Below, piece after piece: positions 1 through 9,333 of a stretch of DNA of 64,000 nt. The DNA comes from Flagellimonas oceani (GTDB lineage Bacteria > Bacteroidota > Bacteroidia > Flavobacteriales > Flavobacteriaceae): NCBI RefSeq assembly GCF_011068285.1, contig NZ_CP049616.1:1220501-1284500 (forward strand). Direction: 5' to 3'. The translations under genes were made by a program, and so were the position numbers. The stretch's first letter is position 1. Every line of letters starts with the position of its first letter. Below the pieces are notes generated by a model. The model was not told the DNA's origin. It ran no database searches and worked only from the letters and a program-made list of their open reading frames with translations.

Positions 1-94
1 GCAAAGGTGTAATCGGGTCTTCCTGAGCACTTAAGGTGACGATGCCACAAAGAAGAACAAATAGGAAAACTAAAAGATGTTTATTTGGTTGCAA
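1..94 (-). CDS. N-terminal fragment of a secreted protein, probably LptD-like outer-membrane protein
   Basis: Read on the minus strand, this stretch encodes about 31 residues beginning MQPNKHLLVF and ending in SAQEDPITPL, a typical Sec signal peptide with an A-x-A-like cleavage region. The likely start is the TTG at 94-92, because no ATG is in frame nearby. The rest of the gene lies outside the window. In Flavobacteriaceae the gene divergent from this type of amidase is usually the putative LPS-assembly protein LptD. That identity rests on neighbourhood alone; the signal peptide is what is seen. Confidence 0.5.
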   Translation of the reverse strand, partial: MQPNKHLLVFLFVLLCGIVTLSAQEDPITPL

Positions 95-106
95 CGTGAT
101 AAATCC

Positions 107-114
107 TATTTTTG
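107..114 (+). promoter_or_regulatory. Candidate Bacteroidota -7 box for the amidase gene
   Basis: TATTTTTG matches the TAnnTTTG -7 consensus of Bacteroidota sigma factors and points toward the amidase gene, about 110 bases upstream of its ATG. No convincing -33 box is seen, so this is a candidate only. Confidence 0.3.
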
Positions 115-138
115 TGCTAGTTGGCCCAGTTTTGGGGT

Positions 139-146
139 CAAACTTA
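139..146 (-). promoter_or_regulatory. Candidate -7 box for the divergent LptD-like gene
   Basis: On the minus strand the bases read TAAGTTTG, an exact TAnnTTTG match about 45 bases upstream of the proposed TTG start at 94. Together with the plus-strand box it would make a compact divergent promoter region. Confidence 0.35.
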
Positions 147-222
147 CATATATTTTTTGTTCTACTAATTGGGGATTACGATATTTTTAACCATTACAGA
201 ACGCTATAATTACTCAAGTCTT

Positions 223-1434
223 ATGAATAAAAGTCGGTTGGCATTTTTAGTTTTCGCACTTCTGGTCCTTCCCTTGACCTCTTTCAACAAAAATGATACC
301 GAGGTTCAATCGAAAGATAAATTTGTTGTGGTTTTGGATGCGGGGCATGGTGGGCATGACCCTGGCAACATTGGAAATGGCTATTTGGAAAAGAAAATAG
401 CACTGGCCATTGTCCTAAAAGTCGGGAAAGAGCTGGAAAAGCATCCGGACATCAAAGTGGTTTACACACGGGATGATGACACCTTTGTGGATTTGTTCGA
501 ACGCGGGGAAATCGCCAATAAGGCGAACGCCGACCTTTTTGTGTCCGTACACTGCAACGCACATAGCTCCGATGCCTATGGAACGGAAACCTACGTGCTT
601 GGATTGCACGCCAATCGCCAAAACTTTGAAGTGGCCAAAAAGGAGAACTCGGTAATCTATCTAGAGGATAATTATGAGCAGCGCTATGCCGAGTACGACA
701 TCAACTCGCCGGAATCCGTAATAGGGCTTACCATTATGCAGGAAGAATTTTTGGACCAGAGCATCCAATTGGGAAAAAAGCTTCAGGATAATTTTACAAA
801 ACAGTTAAAGCGTAAAGACAGAAAGGTGAAACAGGCCGGGTTTATAGTCTTGCACCAGACCTTTATGCCAAGTGTCCTGGTCGAGGCAGGATTTTTGACC
901 AATAAGAACGAAGGAAGCTACCTTAATTCCGAAAAAGGTCAGCAAGAAATGGGCAATGCCATAGCCAAAGCTGTATTGGCATATAAGGAGGAAATGGGGC
1001 TCGCTACTTCAAATCCCGTTGCCGAAACGCCAAAACCCGAAGATACCGAAGTGGCCTTGGAAATAAAAGAAGAGGCCCCCAAAGAGGAAACCATCAAAAA
1101 AGAAGAACCGCCCAAACAAGAAACAAGCAATACCAATGTTGCCAAGACAGAAGAGAAAAATGGGGCGGAAGCCACAAATTCTGGCATAGTCTTTAAAGTA
1201 CAGCTCATGGCAAGTGGAAAAGCGATACCTTTAAGTCCGGAAAATTTTAATGGACTGGACGAATTGTCCAAAGAGCCTTACAAAAATATGTTCCGATATA
1301 TGTATGGCAATGCAAGCAATTACGAGGCGGCAAAGAAGTTGAAGAACGATGCGGATTCCAAGGGATATACCACATCGTACATCGTGGCATACAAAAATGG
1401 GGTAAGGGTTCCGATAACGGACGCATTGAAGTAG
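223..1434 (+). CDS. N-acetylmuramoyl-L-alanine amidase (Amidase_3) with C-terminal SPOR-like domain
   Basis: A zinc amidase that cleaves the bond between MurNAc and the stem peptide in the periplasm. I start it at the ATG at 223 (MNKSRLAFLV), which begins a clean signal peptide; a TTG at 169 would put 18 hydrophilic residues in front of it. The catalytic domain carries DAGHGGHDPGN (zinc His), a downstream Glu in YLEKK, SVHCNAH (second His) and the VEAGFLTN motif with the catalytic Glu. A Lys/Glu/Pro-rich linker follows, and the last 80 or so residues (from FKVQLMASG) look like a SPOR-type peptidoglycan-binding domain. It is followed by mlaD after about 65 bases. Confidence 0.9.
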   Translation: MNKSRLAFLVFALLVLPLTSFNKNDTEVQSKDKFVVVLDAGHGGHDPGNIGNGYLEKKIALAIVLKVGKELEKHPDIKVVYTRDDDTFVDLFERGEIANKANADLFVSVHCNAHSSDAYGTETYVLGLHANRQNFEVAKKENSVIYLEDNYEQRYAEYDINSPESVIGLTIMQEEFLDQSIQLGKKLQDNFTKQLKRKDRKVKQAGFIVLHQTFMPSVLVEAGFLTNKNEGSYLNSEKGQQEMGNAIAKAVLAYKEEMGLATSNPVAETPKPEDTEVALEIKEEAPKEETIKKEEPPKQETSNTNVAKTEEKNGAEATNSGIVFKVQLMASGKAIPLSPENFNGLDELSKEPYKNMFRYMYGNASNYEAAKKLKNDADSKGYTTSYIVAYKNGVRVPITDALK

Positions 1435-1499
1435 GATGGCTTCAAATAACGTCTTGTTAAAATTATTCCTAATTTTGTTTAAATCATAAACCGAATCTT

Positions 1500-2492
1500 T
1501 TGAAACTAACCAGGGAAATTAAAACCGGGATTATCGTAGTTGCTGGAATAGCAGCCTTTATTTTTGGCTTGAGCTACTTAAAATCCTCCGCTCTTTTTGA
1601 AAATAGCAAGACTTTTTACGCCATTTACGATGATGTAGGAGGTTTGCAACCGGGAACAAAAGTGACCATTAACGGCTTTAATGTGGGCAATGTCACCGAT
1701 ATCAGGTTCAGGGATAGTTCCGGAAAATTACTGGTAACCTTGACAGTCACCAACGAATTTGAGTTTTCGAGAAATAGTATTGCTGAATTGTTCGATACTG
1801 GAATCATTGGAGGTAAAGGGGTGCAAATTGTACCGGTATTGGACAACGCCCCGCCTGCAAAATCAGGGGATACATTGCAATCCAAAATAAAATTGGGGCT
1901 TACCGAGCTGGTACAGCAAAAACTGACGCCTTTACAAATGAAGGTAGAGGGTGCCGTCTCCAATGCGGACTCGCTGTTGATGAACGTGAACCAAATACTG
2001 GATGACCCTACCAAAAAACAACTTCAGGAAACGATTGTTTCGATGAATCAATTGGTAAAATCTTTTAAGGGGAGTGCCGATAATTTGAACAAATTGTTGG
2101 ACAATAATCAGGCGCAATTGGACAGCTCACTGAAGAACGTGAGCCATATAACATCAAACTTTTCCAAGATTTCAGATTCTTTGGTCAATGCAGATTTGGG
2201 CGGTACCTTGGCCCAGTTCCAGACCACCGTGGGCAAATTGAACAGTATTCTCGCCAAAATAGAGCGTGGCGAGGGCACATTGGGCAAATTGCAAAAGGAC
2301 GATGCGCTCTACGATAATTTGGCAGAGGCATCCAGGGAACTGGACCTGTTGCTCCAGGACTTTAGACTCAATCCAAAACGCTACGTCAACGTTTCCGTGT
2401 TTGGTAAAAAGCAAAAAGAATACACGCTCCCGGAAGACGACCCTGCCGAAGAAGAGGAAAACCCGACCGAACAACAAGAAAACAATCCGTAA
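1500..2492 (+). CDS. MlaD family (MCE domain) lipid-transport protein
   Basis: A 330-residue protein with one N-terminal membrane helix (IIVVAGIAAFIFGLSYL), an MCE domain at about residues 35-115 (DDVGGLQPGTKVTINGFNVG), a long helical region and an acidic C-terminal tail. MCE proteins of this kind form periplasmic tubes that carry phospholipids between the membranes with an Mla-type ABC transporter, which is not in this window. The start is TTG at 1500, chosen because MKLTREIKTG is the conserved beginning of flavobacterial homologues. Its TAA directly abuts the ATG of the next gene, so the two are very likely co-transcribed and translationally coupled. Confidence 0.85.
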   Translation: MKLTREIKTGIIVVAGIAAFIFGLSYLKSSALFENSKTFYAIYDDVGGLQPGTKVTINGFNVGNVTDIRFRDSSGKLLVTLTVTNEFEFSRNSIAELFDTGIIGGKGVQIVPVLDNAPPAKSGDTLQSKIKLGLTELVQQKLTPLQMKVEGAVSNADSLLMNVNQILDDPTKKQLQETIVSMNQLVKSFKGSADNLNKLLDNNQAQLDSSLKNVSHITSNFSKISDSLVNADLGGTLAQFQTTVGKLNSILAKIERGEGTLGKLQKDDALYDNLAEASRELDLLLQDFRLNPKRYVNVSVFGKKQKEYTLPEDDPAEEEENPTEQQENNP

Positions 2493-3818
2493 ATGGAATA
2501 TCTGCCCAATATTATATTTGCCGTGGCCCTGATAGCGGGCATTGGCTTTTTTGTCCGCAACGTAAAAAAGTTGACAAGGAACATTAAGCTGGGAAGAGAT
2601 GTTGATGTAAGCGACAACAAAGCACAGCGATGGAAGAACATGGCAAAGATAGCTTTGGGCCAGACAAAAATGGTGGTACGCCCCATAGCGGGCATAATGC
2701 ACGTTATAGTTTATGTCGGTTTTATCATCATCAATATTGAGGTACTGGAAATTATTCTCGATGGGCTTTTTGGAACCCACAGATTGTTTTCGCCGCTTGG
2801 TCCTGTGTATGACCTTTTGATAGGTTCTTTTGAAATATTGGCACTTTTGGTTATTGTGGCCGTGGTGGTTTTTTGGATACGAAGGAACATAATCAGGATT
2901 CAGCGTTTCATAAAACCAGAAATGAAAGGATGGCCCAAAACGGATGGAAACATGATTCTGTACATTGAATTTGTATTGATGGTTCTGTTTCTCACCATGA
3001 ACGCTGCCGATTTTCAGTTGCAACAATTGGGCGCCGAGCATTATAAGCAAGCAGGCGCATTTCCCGTTAGCCAATTTATTGTTCCATTGTTGGATGGCCT
3101 TTCCGAATCATCTTTGATTTTGGTTGAAAGGACAGCGTGGTGGTTGCATATCTTGGGTATTTTGGCCTTTCTCAACTACCTCTATTACTCAAAACATTTA
3201 CACATCCTTTTGGCATTTCCCAATACCTATTACGGTAAAATAAAGCCACAAGGGCAGTTCAATAATTTGGAATCGGTCACCAAAGAGGTTAAATTGATGA
3301 TGGACCCCGATGCGGACCCATATGCCGCACCAGCGGAAGATAGCACCGCAGAGCCCGAAAAATTCGGGGCATCCGATGTTATGGACCTCAATTGGGTACA
3401 GTTGCTCAATGCATACACCTGCACCGAGTGCGGACGATGTACAGCGGAGTGTCCGGCCAATCAAACCGGAAAAAAACTGTCCCCACGTAAAATTATGATG
3501 GACACCCGCGACCGATTGGAAGAAGTGGGCAAAATCATGGATGCCAACAAAGGAGAATTTTTTTCCGATGGCAAACAATTGTTGAACGATTATATTACCC
3601 CAGAGGAACTTTGGGCATGCACCACGTGTAATGCTTGTGTGCAAGCCTGCCCTGTGAGCATAGACCCATTGTCCATTATTGTGGAAATGCGTAGGTATTT
3701 GGTGATGGAGCAATCTGCAGCACCTACCGAGTTGAACAATATGATGTCCAATATCGAAAACAATGGAGCTCCATGGCCGTACAACCAAATGGACCGACTA
3801 AATTGGGTAAACGAATAA
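2493..3818 (+). CDS. Membrane-bound (Fe-S)-binding electron-transfer protein
   Basis: A 441-residue protein whose N-terminal half has several membrane helices resembling the NarI/HdrE-type quinone or haem-interacting part. The C-terminal half carries two ferredoxin motifs, CTECGRCTAECP and CTTCNACVQACP, for two [4Fe-4S] clusters. With the next gene it resembles a split HdrDE or GlpC-like module that moves electrons between the quinone pool and an unknown partner. The start abuts the mlaD stop with no gap. The substrate is unknown; the electron-transfer role is family knowledge. Confidence 0.85.
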   Translation: MEYLPNIIFAVALIAGIGFFVRNVKKLTRNIKLGRDVDVSDNKAQRWKNMAKIALGQTKMVVRPIAGIMHVIVYVGFIIINIEVLEIILDGLFGTHRLFSPLGPVYDLLIGSFEILALLVIVAVVVFWIRRNIIRIQRFIKPEMKGWPKTDGNMILYIEFVLMVLFLTMNAADFQLQQLGAEHYKQAGAFPVSQFIVPLLDGLSESSLILVERTAWWLHILGILAFLNYLYYSKHLHILLAFPNTYYGKIKPQGQFNNLESVTKEVKLMMDPDADPYAAPAEDSTAEPEKFGASDVMDLNWVQLLNAYTCTECGRCTAECPANQTGKKLSPRKIMMDTRDRLEEVGKIMDANKGEFFSDGKQLLNDYITPEELWACTTCNACVQACPVSIDPLSIIVEMRRYLVMEQSAAPTELNNMMSNIENNGAPWPYNQMDRLNWVNE

Positions 3819-3828
3819 ATCTAAAACT

Positions 3829-4620
3829 ATGAGCGAACAATTGAAGGTCAAGACCATGCAAGAGTTTATGGCAGAAGGAAAACAGCCAGAGATATTGTTC
3901 TGGGTGGGTTCTGCCGGTAGTTTTGATGACCGTGCCAAGAAAATATCCAGGGCCTTTGTAAAGTTGTTGAACAAGGCCGATGTGGATTTTGCCGTTTTGG
4001 GCACCGAAGAGAGCTCGACCGGTGATGTGGCCAAAAGAGCTGGCAACGAATTTTTGTTCCAGATGCAGGCCATGATGAACATAGAAGTACTGAATGGCTA
4101 CGAAATAAAACGAATTGTTACCTGCGACCCGCATTCCTTCAATACGTTAAAAAACGAGTACCCAAGTTTGGGAGGCAATTATGATGTGGTGCACCATACC
4201 CAATACTTGAAAGAGCTTATCGATAACGGGCGCTTGACCATTACCGGGGACGGATACAAAGGGAAGCGCATCACTTTTCACGACCCGTGTTATTTGGGCA
4301 GGGCCAATTCCGTTTTTGATGCACCACGCGAACTGCTTGCCAAGACAAATGCAGAATTGGTGGAGATGAAGCGCCATAAAAAAACAGCGCTGTGCTGCGG
4401 GGCAGGTGGCGCTCAAATGTTCAAAGAGCCAGAAAAGGGAGATATGGACGTCAATGTGCTACGGACCAAAGGAGCCTTGGAGACCAATCCCAATATCATA
4501 GCCACAGGCTGCCCCTATTGCAATACCATGATGACAGATGGTATCAAGGCACACGAAAAAGAGGACAGTGTCACAGTTTTGGATGTAGCCGAAGTATTGG
4601 CCAACTCCCAAGGATTGTAA
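3829..4620 (+). CDS. (Fe-S)-binding protein with CCG domains (HdrB/GlpC-like)
   Basis: A 263-residue soluble protein with two cysteine-rich CCG-type regions: DPCYLGR followed by CCGAGG, and later TGCPYCNTMMTDG. In heterodisulfide reductase and lactate-utilisation proteins such domains bind an iron-sulfur cluster at the catalytic site. The first domain has lost the usual cysteine pair (around GSAGSFDD), which is common in this subfamily. It starts 10 bases after the membrane Fe-S gene, and the two products probably form one complex. Confidence 0.83.
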   Translation: MSEQLKVKTMQEFMAEGKQPEILFWVGSAGSFDDRAKKISRAFVKLLNKADVDFAVLGTEESSTGDVAKRAGNEFLFQMQAMMNIEVLNGYEIKRIVTCDPHSFNTLKNEYPSLGGNYDVVHHTQYLKELIDNGRLTITGDGYKGKRITFHDPCYLGRANSVFDAPRELLAKTNAELVEMKRHKKTALCCGAGGAQMFKEPEKGDMDVNVLRTKGALETNPNIIATGCPYCNTMMTDGIKAHEKEDSVTVLDVAEVLANSQGL

Positions 4621-4671
4621 AAAGAAGTTTAAAACACCAGGTCGATTTTCAAGACCTAATCACAAAAAAAT

Positions 4672-5154
4672 ATGCTAGCGGATTTTAATAAATTGCCAGA
4701 TCACTCCAGAGTTTGGATTTATCAAGCCAATAGGAGTTTTACGGAAGAAGAGCAAAAAGAAATTGAGGAAAGCCTAACAGCCTTTTTAAAGGAATGGACG
4801 GCCCACGGCAGTGACCTTAACGCAGGATTCGAAATAAAATACAAACGTTTTATTGTTATCGGGTTGGACCAGACCAATGTCAGTGCTTCGGGATGTTCCA
4901 TTGATGCCTCGGTGCACTTTATCCAAAGTTTGGAGCAAAAATATAATGTAGAACTATTGGATAGAATGAATGTTTCCTTCAAACAGGGAGAGTTCATAGC
5001 TTACAAGCCGTTGATCGATTTTAAGAAAATGGCCAAGGCCAAATCGGTTTCTCCAAGCACCATCGTGTTCAACAATCTGGTAGCCACCAAACAGGAATAT
5101 CTGGAAAACTGGGAAGTACCTGCCAGCGACAGTTGGCACTCCAGATTTGTATAA
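4672..5154 (+). CDS. Conserved flavobacterial protein of unknown function, often labelled 'ABC transporter ATPase'
   Basis: A 160-residue soluble protein starting MLADFNKLPD at the ATG at 4672. It has no signal peptide, no membrane segment, and no Walker A, Walker B or ABC signature. The database label 'ABC transporter ATPase' often given to such proteins is therefore not supported by the sequence. It lies 51 bases after the Fe-S gene in the same direction and may share its transcript. I assign no function. Confidence 0.7.
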   Translation: MLADFNKLPDHSRVWIYQANRSFTEEEQKEIEESLTAFLKEWTAHGSDLNAGFEIKYKRFIVIGLDQTNVSASGCSIDASVHFIQSLEQKYNVELLDRMNVSFKQGEFIAYKPLIDFKKMAKAKSVSPSTIVFNNLVATKQEYLENWEVPASDSWHSRFV

Positions 5155-5246
5155 CAAAACCCTTAATTTATCTTAATTTCCATACTTTCCTCGACGAAAT
5201 GCAATATTTTTATGGGCATTAAGTTGAGGTCTAAGACAAGATATTT

Positions 5247-8159
5247 ATGCGGATAAAACTCCAACTCCCCCTTTTCCTACTCGTGTGCCTTCAAACGTTT
5301 GGACAGTCGAATCCCTTGATTGTCAAGGACTCCTTGGCCCAGATGGCATGGGTGGAAAATCAATATGCGAACATGTCCCTACAGGAAAAAGTGGGACAGC
5401 TGTTCATGGTAAGTGTTGCATCAAATCAAAGCAAGGCAGCGACCGATAAGGTCAAAAACCTTGTTGAGGAACAGGGTATAGGAGGGGTTATCTTTTTGGT
5501 CGGTGGACCGTTACGGCAAGCCAAACTCACCAATGAATATCAATCCGTTTCCAAAGTACCCTTGCTGATCGGTTCCGATGCTGAGTGGGGCATGGCCATG
5601 CGTTTGGATTCTACCTACGCATTTCCGTGGAACATGACGTTGGGAGCCATTCGAGACAGTACGATCGTAGAAAAGGTAGGTAATCAAATAGGAAAACATG
5701 CCAAACGATTGGGCGTCCATATCAATTTTGCACCGGACTTGGATGTGAACAATAATCCTGAGAACCCTATTATTGGAAACCGGTCTTTTGGTGAAAATCC
5801 TGAAAATGTGGCCAAAAAGGGGCGTGCTTTTGTTCGGGGAATGGAAAAGGCCGGCGTGCTCACCAGTGGCAAGCACTTTCCGGGGCATGGGGATACCGCC
5901 ACGGATTCCCATAAATCTTTGCCCATCATTACCTCCTCCGTGGAGCGTTTGGATTCCATTGAACTCTATCCCTTTAAAAAAACAATGGAGGCCGGATTAA
6001 GTTCCACCATGGTGGCACATTTGGAAGTTCCCAGTTTGGAGAGCAGGGAAGGGCATCCATCCACCCTTTCCAAAAGTATTGTTACCGGAGTGTTGAAAAA
6101 TCAATTGGGTTTTAAAGGTTTGGTGATTACAGATGCCTTGAACATGAAGGCAGTTTCCGAATTTGCTCCAGAAGGCAAAGTTGAGCTCGAAGCCTTCTTG
6201 GCAGGTAACGATTTATTGTTGATGCCTGAGAATGTGCTCAAGGCCAAAGAAACTTTTGTTCAGGCTTATGATGAAGGATTGATTACAGAGGAAAGACTGG
6301 CCGAATCCGTTAAAAAGATATTGATGGCCAAATATAAGGTGGGCTTGTATGATTATAAGGCCGTGGACCTGAAGAATTTGTACGAGGATCTGAACGGACT
6401 CGAGAACGATGTAATCTATGAAGAGGCCATTGAGGCGGCCATAACAGTGGCAAAAAACAATTTCTCATTGATGCCCATCAAAAAACTGGACAACAAAAAA
6501 ATAGCCTATGTCCATTTTGGGGACGATCCTGGTACCACTTTCCACGAATCAATGAACAAATACTACAAGGTGACCCACATCAAAGCCAAGGATATTGCAC
6601 AATATAAAAAAGAGCTCGCCAATTACAACTTGGTCATTATCGGTTTCCATAAAGACAATTCCAGCCCATGGAAAGGGTATAAATTTTCGAAAAACGAGCT
6701 GTTTTGGCTGGAAGAAATATCACGCTTGAGAACCAGCAACACTATTTTGGCACTGTTTGCCAGACCCTATGCTCTGTTGGACGTTCTCAATTTTGATACG
6801 ATGGACGGTGTGGTGGTAGGTTATCAGAACAGTAAGATTGCCCAAGAAAAGGTAGCGGAGGTAATATTTGGTGCCATTGGTGCAACGGGAAAACTGCCGG
6901 TCTCTGCCCATAATGAATTTCCCGTGGGAACAGGTGTCGATGTGGAACCCATACAACGCTTAGGCTACAGTATCCCCGAAAGGGTCGGGATGAGTTCGGA
7001 GCTTTTGGCCGAGGTGGACACCTTGGTGCAGCATGGATTGGATTCCTTGATGTTCCCGGGCGCCCAGGTTTTGATCGCCAGAAAGGGAAAGGTAATCTAT
7101 AACAAGAGTTTTGGCCATCCAACCTACAATTCCGAGGAAAAAGTAACGGAAGAATCCATTTACGACCTCGCCTCCCTTACAAAAATACTATCCACTTTGC
7201 CCATGATCATGAAGATGGAGGAAGAAGGAAAAATAGCCTTGAACGATACTTTTAAGGACTTGATTCCAGCTTATGCGGATACCGAGCTTAAGGATGTTTC
7301 GGTGCTCAAGGCATTGTCCCACTATGGCCGCCTGCCTTCTTGGATAGCTTTTTATTTGGATACTTTGGACAAGGACCGGAAGCCATCAACGGAGTTTTAC
7401 AGTCCCAACCCTTCAGAAGCATTTCCTTATAAAGTGGCCGAGCATTTATACTTGACAAGGGCCTATAAGGATTCCATTTACAATAGAATCGGTCGGCAAA
7501 GTTTAAAATCAAACAGGTACAGATATAGCGATGTGGGCTACTACGTTTTTAAGGAATATATTGAAAAGACCTACAGTAGACCCATTGATGAGTTGGTGAA
7601 TGAATTTTTGTACAGACCAATGGGTTTGCAGCGAACGACCTTTAACCCGCTCAAAAAATTTCCCAAAACGGAGATAGTTCCTTCAGAGGAGGACGACTAT
7701 TACAGATATCAAACAGTGCAGGGGTATGTTCATGATATGGGAGCGGCCATGCAGGGCGGAGTAGGAGGACATGCGGGGCTCTTTAGCACGGCCAACGAGA
7801 TAGCAAAGATCATGCAGATGTATTTACAGGGAGGTTATTATGGGGGCGAACGTTTTTTTAATGCCAGAACGGTAAAGCGCTTCAATACCTGCTATTTCTG
7901 TAACAAGAATGTGAGGAGGGGCGTTGGTTTTGATAAGCCCCAGTTGGAGGATAGCGGACCTACTTGCGGGTGTGTTTCCAGAAAGAGCTTTGGGCACAGC
8001 GGATTTACGGGGACTTACACTTGGGCCGACCCTGATGAGGAAATTGTTTATGTGTTTTTGTCCAATAGGACCTATCCGTCAGCAACAAATACCTTGCTCA
8101 TAAAATCGGGGCTGCGGACCCGAATACAGCAGGCCATTTATGATTCCATTATTAATTAG
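5247..8159 (+). CDS. Glycoside hydrolase family 3 / serine hydrolase (beta-lactamase fold) fusion
   Basis: A 970-residue secreted enzyme with a signal peptide ending near LQTFGQ. The first part, to about residue 570, is a NagZ-type GH3 unit with KHFPGHGDTATDSH and VITDALNMK, where Asp296 is the expected nucleophile. From about residue 590 comes a class C beta-lactamase-like domain with the SxxK motif at Ser643-Lys646, a YSD motif in RYRYSDVGYY and an HSGFTG motif in place of KTG. The pair probably trims peptidoglycan or its fragments: a beta-N-acetylglucosaminidase joined to an esterase or peptidase. The combination is known in Bacteroidota; the substrate of the second domain is inferred. Confidence 0.87.
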   Translation: MRIKLQLPLFLLVCLQTFGQSNPLIVKDSLAQMAWVENQYANMSLQEKVGQLFMVSVASNQSKAATDKVKNLVEEQGIGGVIFLVGGPLRQAKLTNEYQSVSKVPLLIGSDAEWGMAMRLDSTYAFPWNMTLGAIRDSTIVEKVGNQIGKHAKRLGVHINFAPDLDVNNNPENPIIGNRSFGENPENVAKKGRAFVRGMEKAGVLTSGKHFPGHGDTATDSHKSLPIITSSVERLDSIELYPFKKTMEAGLSSTMVAHLEVPSLESREGHPSTLSKSIVTGVLKNQLGFKGLVITDALNMKAVSEFAPEGKVELEAFLAGNDLLLMPENVLKAKETFVQAYDEGLITEERLAESVKKILMAKYKVGLYDYKAVDLKNLYEDLNGLENDVIYEEAIEAAITVAKNNFSLMPIKKLDNKKIAYVHFGDDPGTTFHESMNKYYKVTHIKAKDIAQYKKELANYNLVIIGFHKDNSSPWKGYKFSKNELFWLEEISRLRTSNTILALFARPYALLDVLNFDTMDGVVVGYQNSKIAQEKVAEVIFGAIGATGKLPVSAHNEFPVGTGVDVEPIQRLGYSIPERVGMSSELLAEVDTLVQHGLDSLMFPGAQVLIARKGKVIYNKSFGHPTYNSEEKVTEESIYDLASLTKILSTLPMIMKMEEEGKIALNDTFKDLIPAYADTELKDVSVLKALSHYGRLPSWIAFYLDTLDKDRKPSTEFYSPNPSEAFPYKVAEHLYLTRAYKDSIYNRIGRQSLKSNRYRYSDVGYYVFKEYIEKTYSRPIDELVNEFLYRPMGLQRTTFNPLKKFPKTEIVPSEEDDYYRYQTVQGYVHDMGAAMQGGVGGHAGLFSTANEIAKIMQMYLQGGYYGGERFFNARTVKRFNTCYFCNKNVRRGVGFDKPQLEDSGPTCGCVSRKSFGHSGFTGTYTWADPDEEIVYVFLSNRTYPSATNTLLIKSGLRTRIQQAIYDSIIN

Positions 8160-8188
8160 GTATAAAATATTGCCGTAGATTTGTTCTT

Positions 8189-9331
8189 ATGAAAATAGCG
8201 ATTGTGTGTTACCCGACCTTTGGCGGTAGTGGTGTTGTTGCCACGGAATTGGGTATTGCCCTTGCAGAACGGGGCCACGAAATACACTTTATCACCTACC
8301 GTCAGCCCGTCCGATTGGAACTTTTGGGAAACAATATCCATTTTCATGAGGTGCACGTACCCGAATATCCGTTGTTCCATTATCAACCCTATGAACTGGC
8401 CCTATCCAGCAAATTGGTGGATACCATCAAAATGTATGATATAGAACTGCTGCATGTGCATTATGCCATTCCGCATGCCTATGCCGGGTATATGGCCAAA
8501 AAAATGCTACAGGAATATGGTATTTTTATACCGATGATCACCACCCTTCACGGAACGGATATCACCTTGGTGGGCAAACATCCTTTTTATAAGCCGGCCG
8601 TTACCTTCAGTATCAATAAATCAGATGTGGTGACCTCTGTTTCCGAGGCACTAAAAAAGGAAACCTTAAAGATTTTTGATATTGAAAGGGACATTGAGGT
8701 CATCCCCAACTTTATAGAGACCACCAAGTATAAAAATGTTTATACAGATTGCCAACGGAGCATGATGGCCAAGGAAGATGAACGGATCATAACCCATATC
8801 AGTAACTTTAGAAAGATAAAACGGATTCCGGATGTGATCAAAATATTCCATCGTATCCAAAAAGAAATGCCCGCTAAACTGATTATGGTGGGCGAGGGTC
8901 CGGAAAAGGAAAAGGCGGAAGATCTTTGCGAATCGTTGGGGATCAAGGATAGGGTGCTCTTTTTGGGGAACAGTAACGAGATCGATCGCATCCTTTGTTT
9001 TTCCGATCTGTTCCTATTGCCTTCCGAAACAGAGAGTTTTGGTCTGGCGGCATTGGAGGCCATGATCAATAAAGTAGCCATAATCTCCAGCAATACCGGA
9101 GGTATTCCCGAAGTAAATATCGATGGCGTATCCGGTTATTTGGCGGATGTTGGCGATGTGGACACCATGGCGACAAAGGCCATTGAGATTTTGAAGGATG
9201 ATGAAACCTTGCAACGGTTCAAGGAAAACGCATTCAATGTGGCTTCCAAATTTGATATTGTACACATTCTTCCCTTGTATGAGGATCTTTACGATAAGGC
9301 ATATAAATCAAGATTTAAAAACACGTTTTAG
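8189..9331 (+). CDS. bshA: N-acetyl-alpha-D-glucosaminyl L-malate synthase BshA
   Basis: A GT4 glycosyltransferase of 380 residues that joins GlcNAc from UDP-GlcNAc to L-malate, the first step of bacillithiol synthesis. The N-terminus MKIAIVCYPTFGGSGVVATE and the motifs TLHGTDITLVG, NFIETTKY and LPSETESFGLAALEAM are characteristic of BshA and fit its usual length. The gene starts 29 bases after the GH3 gene. Its end is immediately adjacent to the small lipoprotein gene that follows. bshB and bshC are not in this window. Confidence 0.9.
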   Translation: MKIAIVCYPTFGGSGVVATELGIALAERGHEIHFITYRQPVRLELLGNNIHFHEVHVPEYPLFHYQPYELALSSKLVDTIKMYDIELLHVHYAIPHAYAGYMAKKMLQEYGIFIPMITTLHGTDITLVGKHPFYKPAVTFSINKSDVVTSVSEALKKETLKIFDIERDIEVIPNFIETTKYKNVYTDCQRSMMAKEDERIITHISNFRKIKRIPDVIKIFHRIQKEMPAKLIMVGEGPEKEKAEDLCESLGIKDRVLFLGNSNEIDRILCFSDLFLLPSETESFGLAALEAMINKVAIISSNTGGIPEVNIDGVSGYLADVGDVDTMATKAIEILKDDETLQRFKENAFNVASKFDIVHILPLYEDLYDKAYKSRFKNTF

Positions 9332-9333
9332 CC

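Noticed and set aside
2172..3074. Long open frame of 300 codons on the minus strand
   Set aside because: It lies opposite the end of the MlaD gene and the start of the membrane Fe-S gene, both well supported, and its translation has no recognisable domain or sensible composition.
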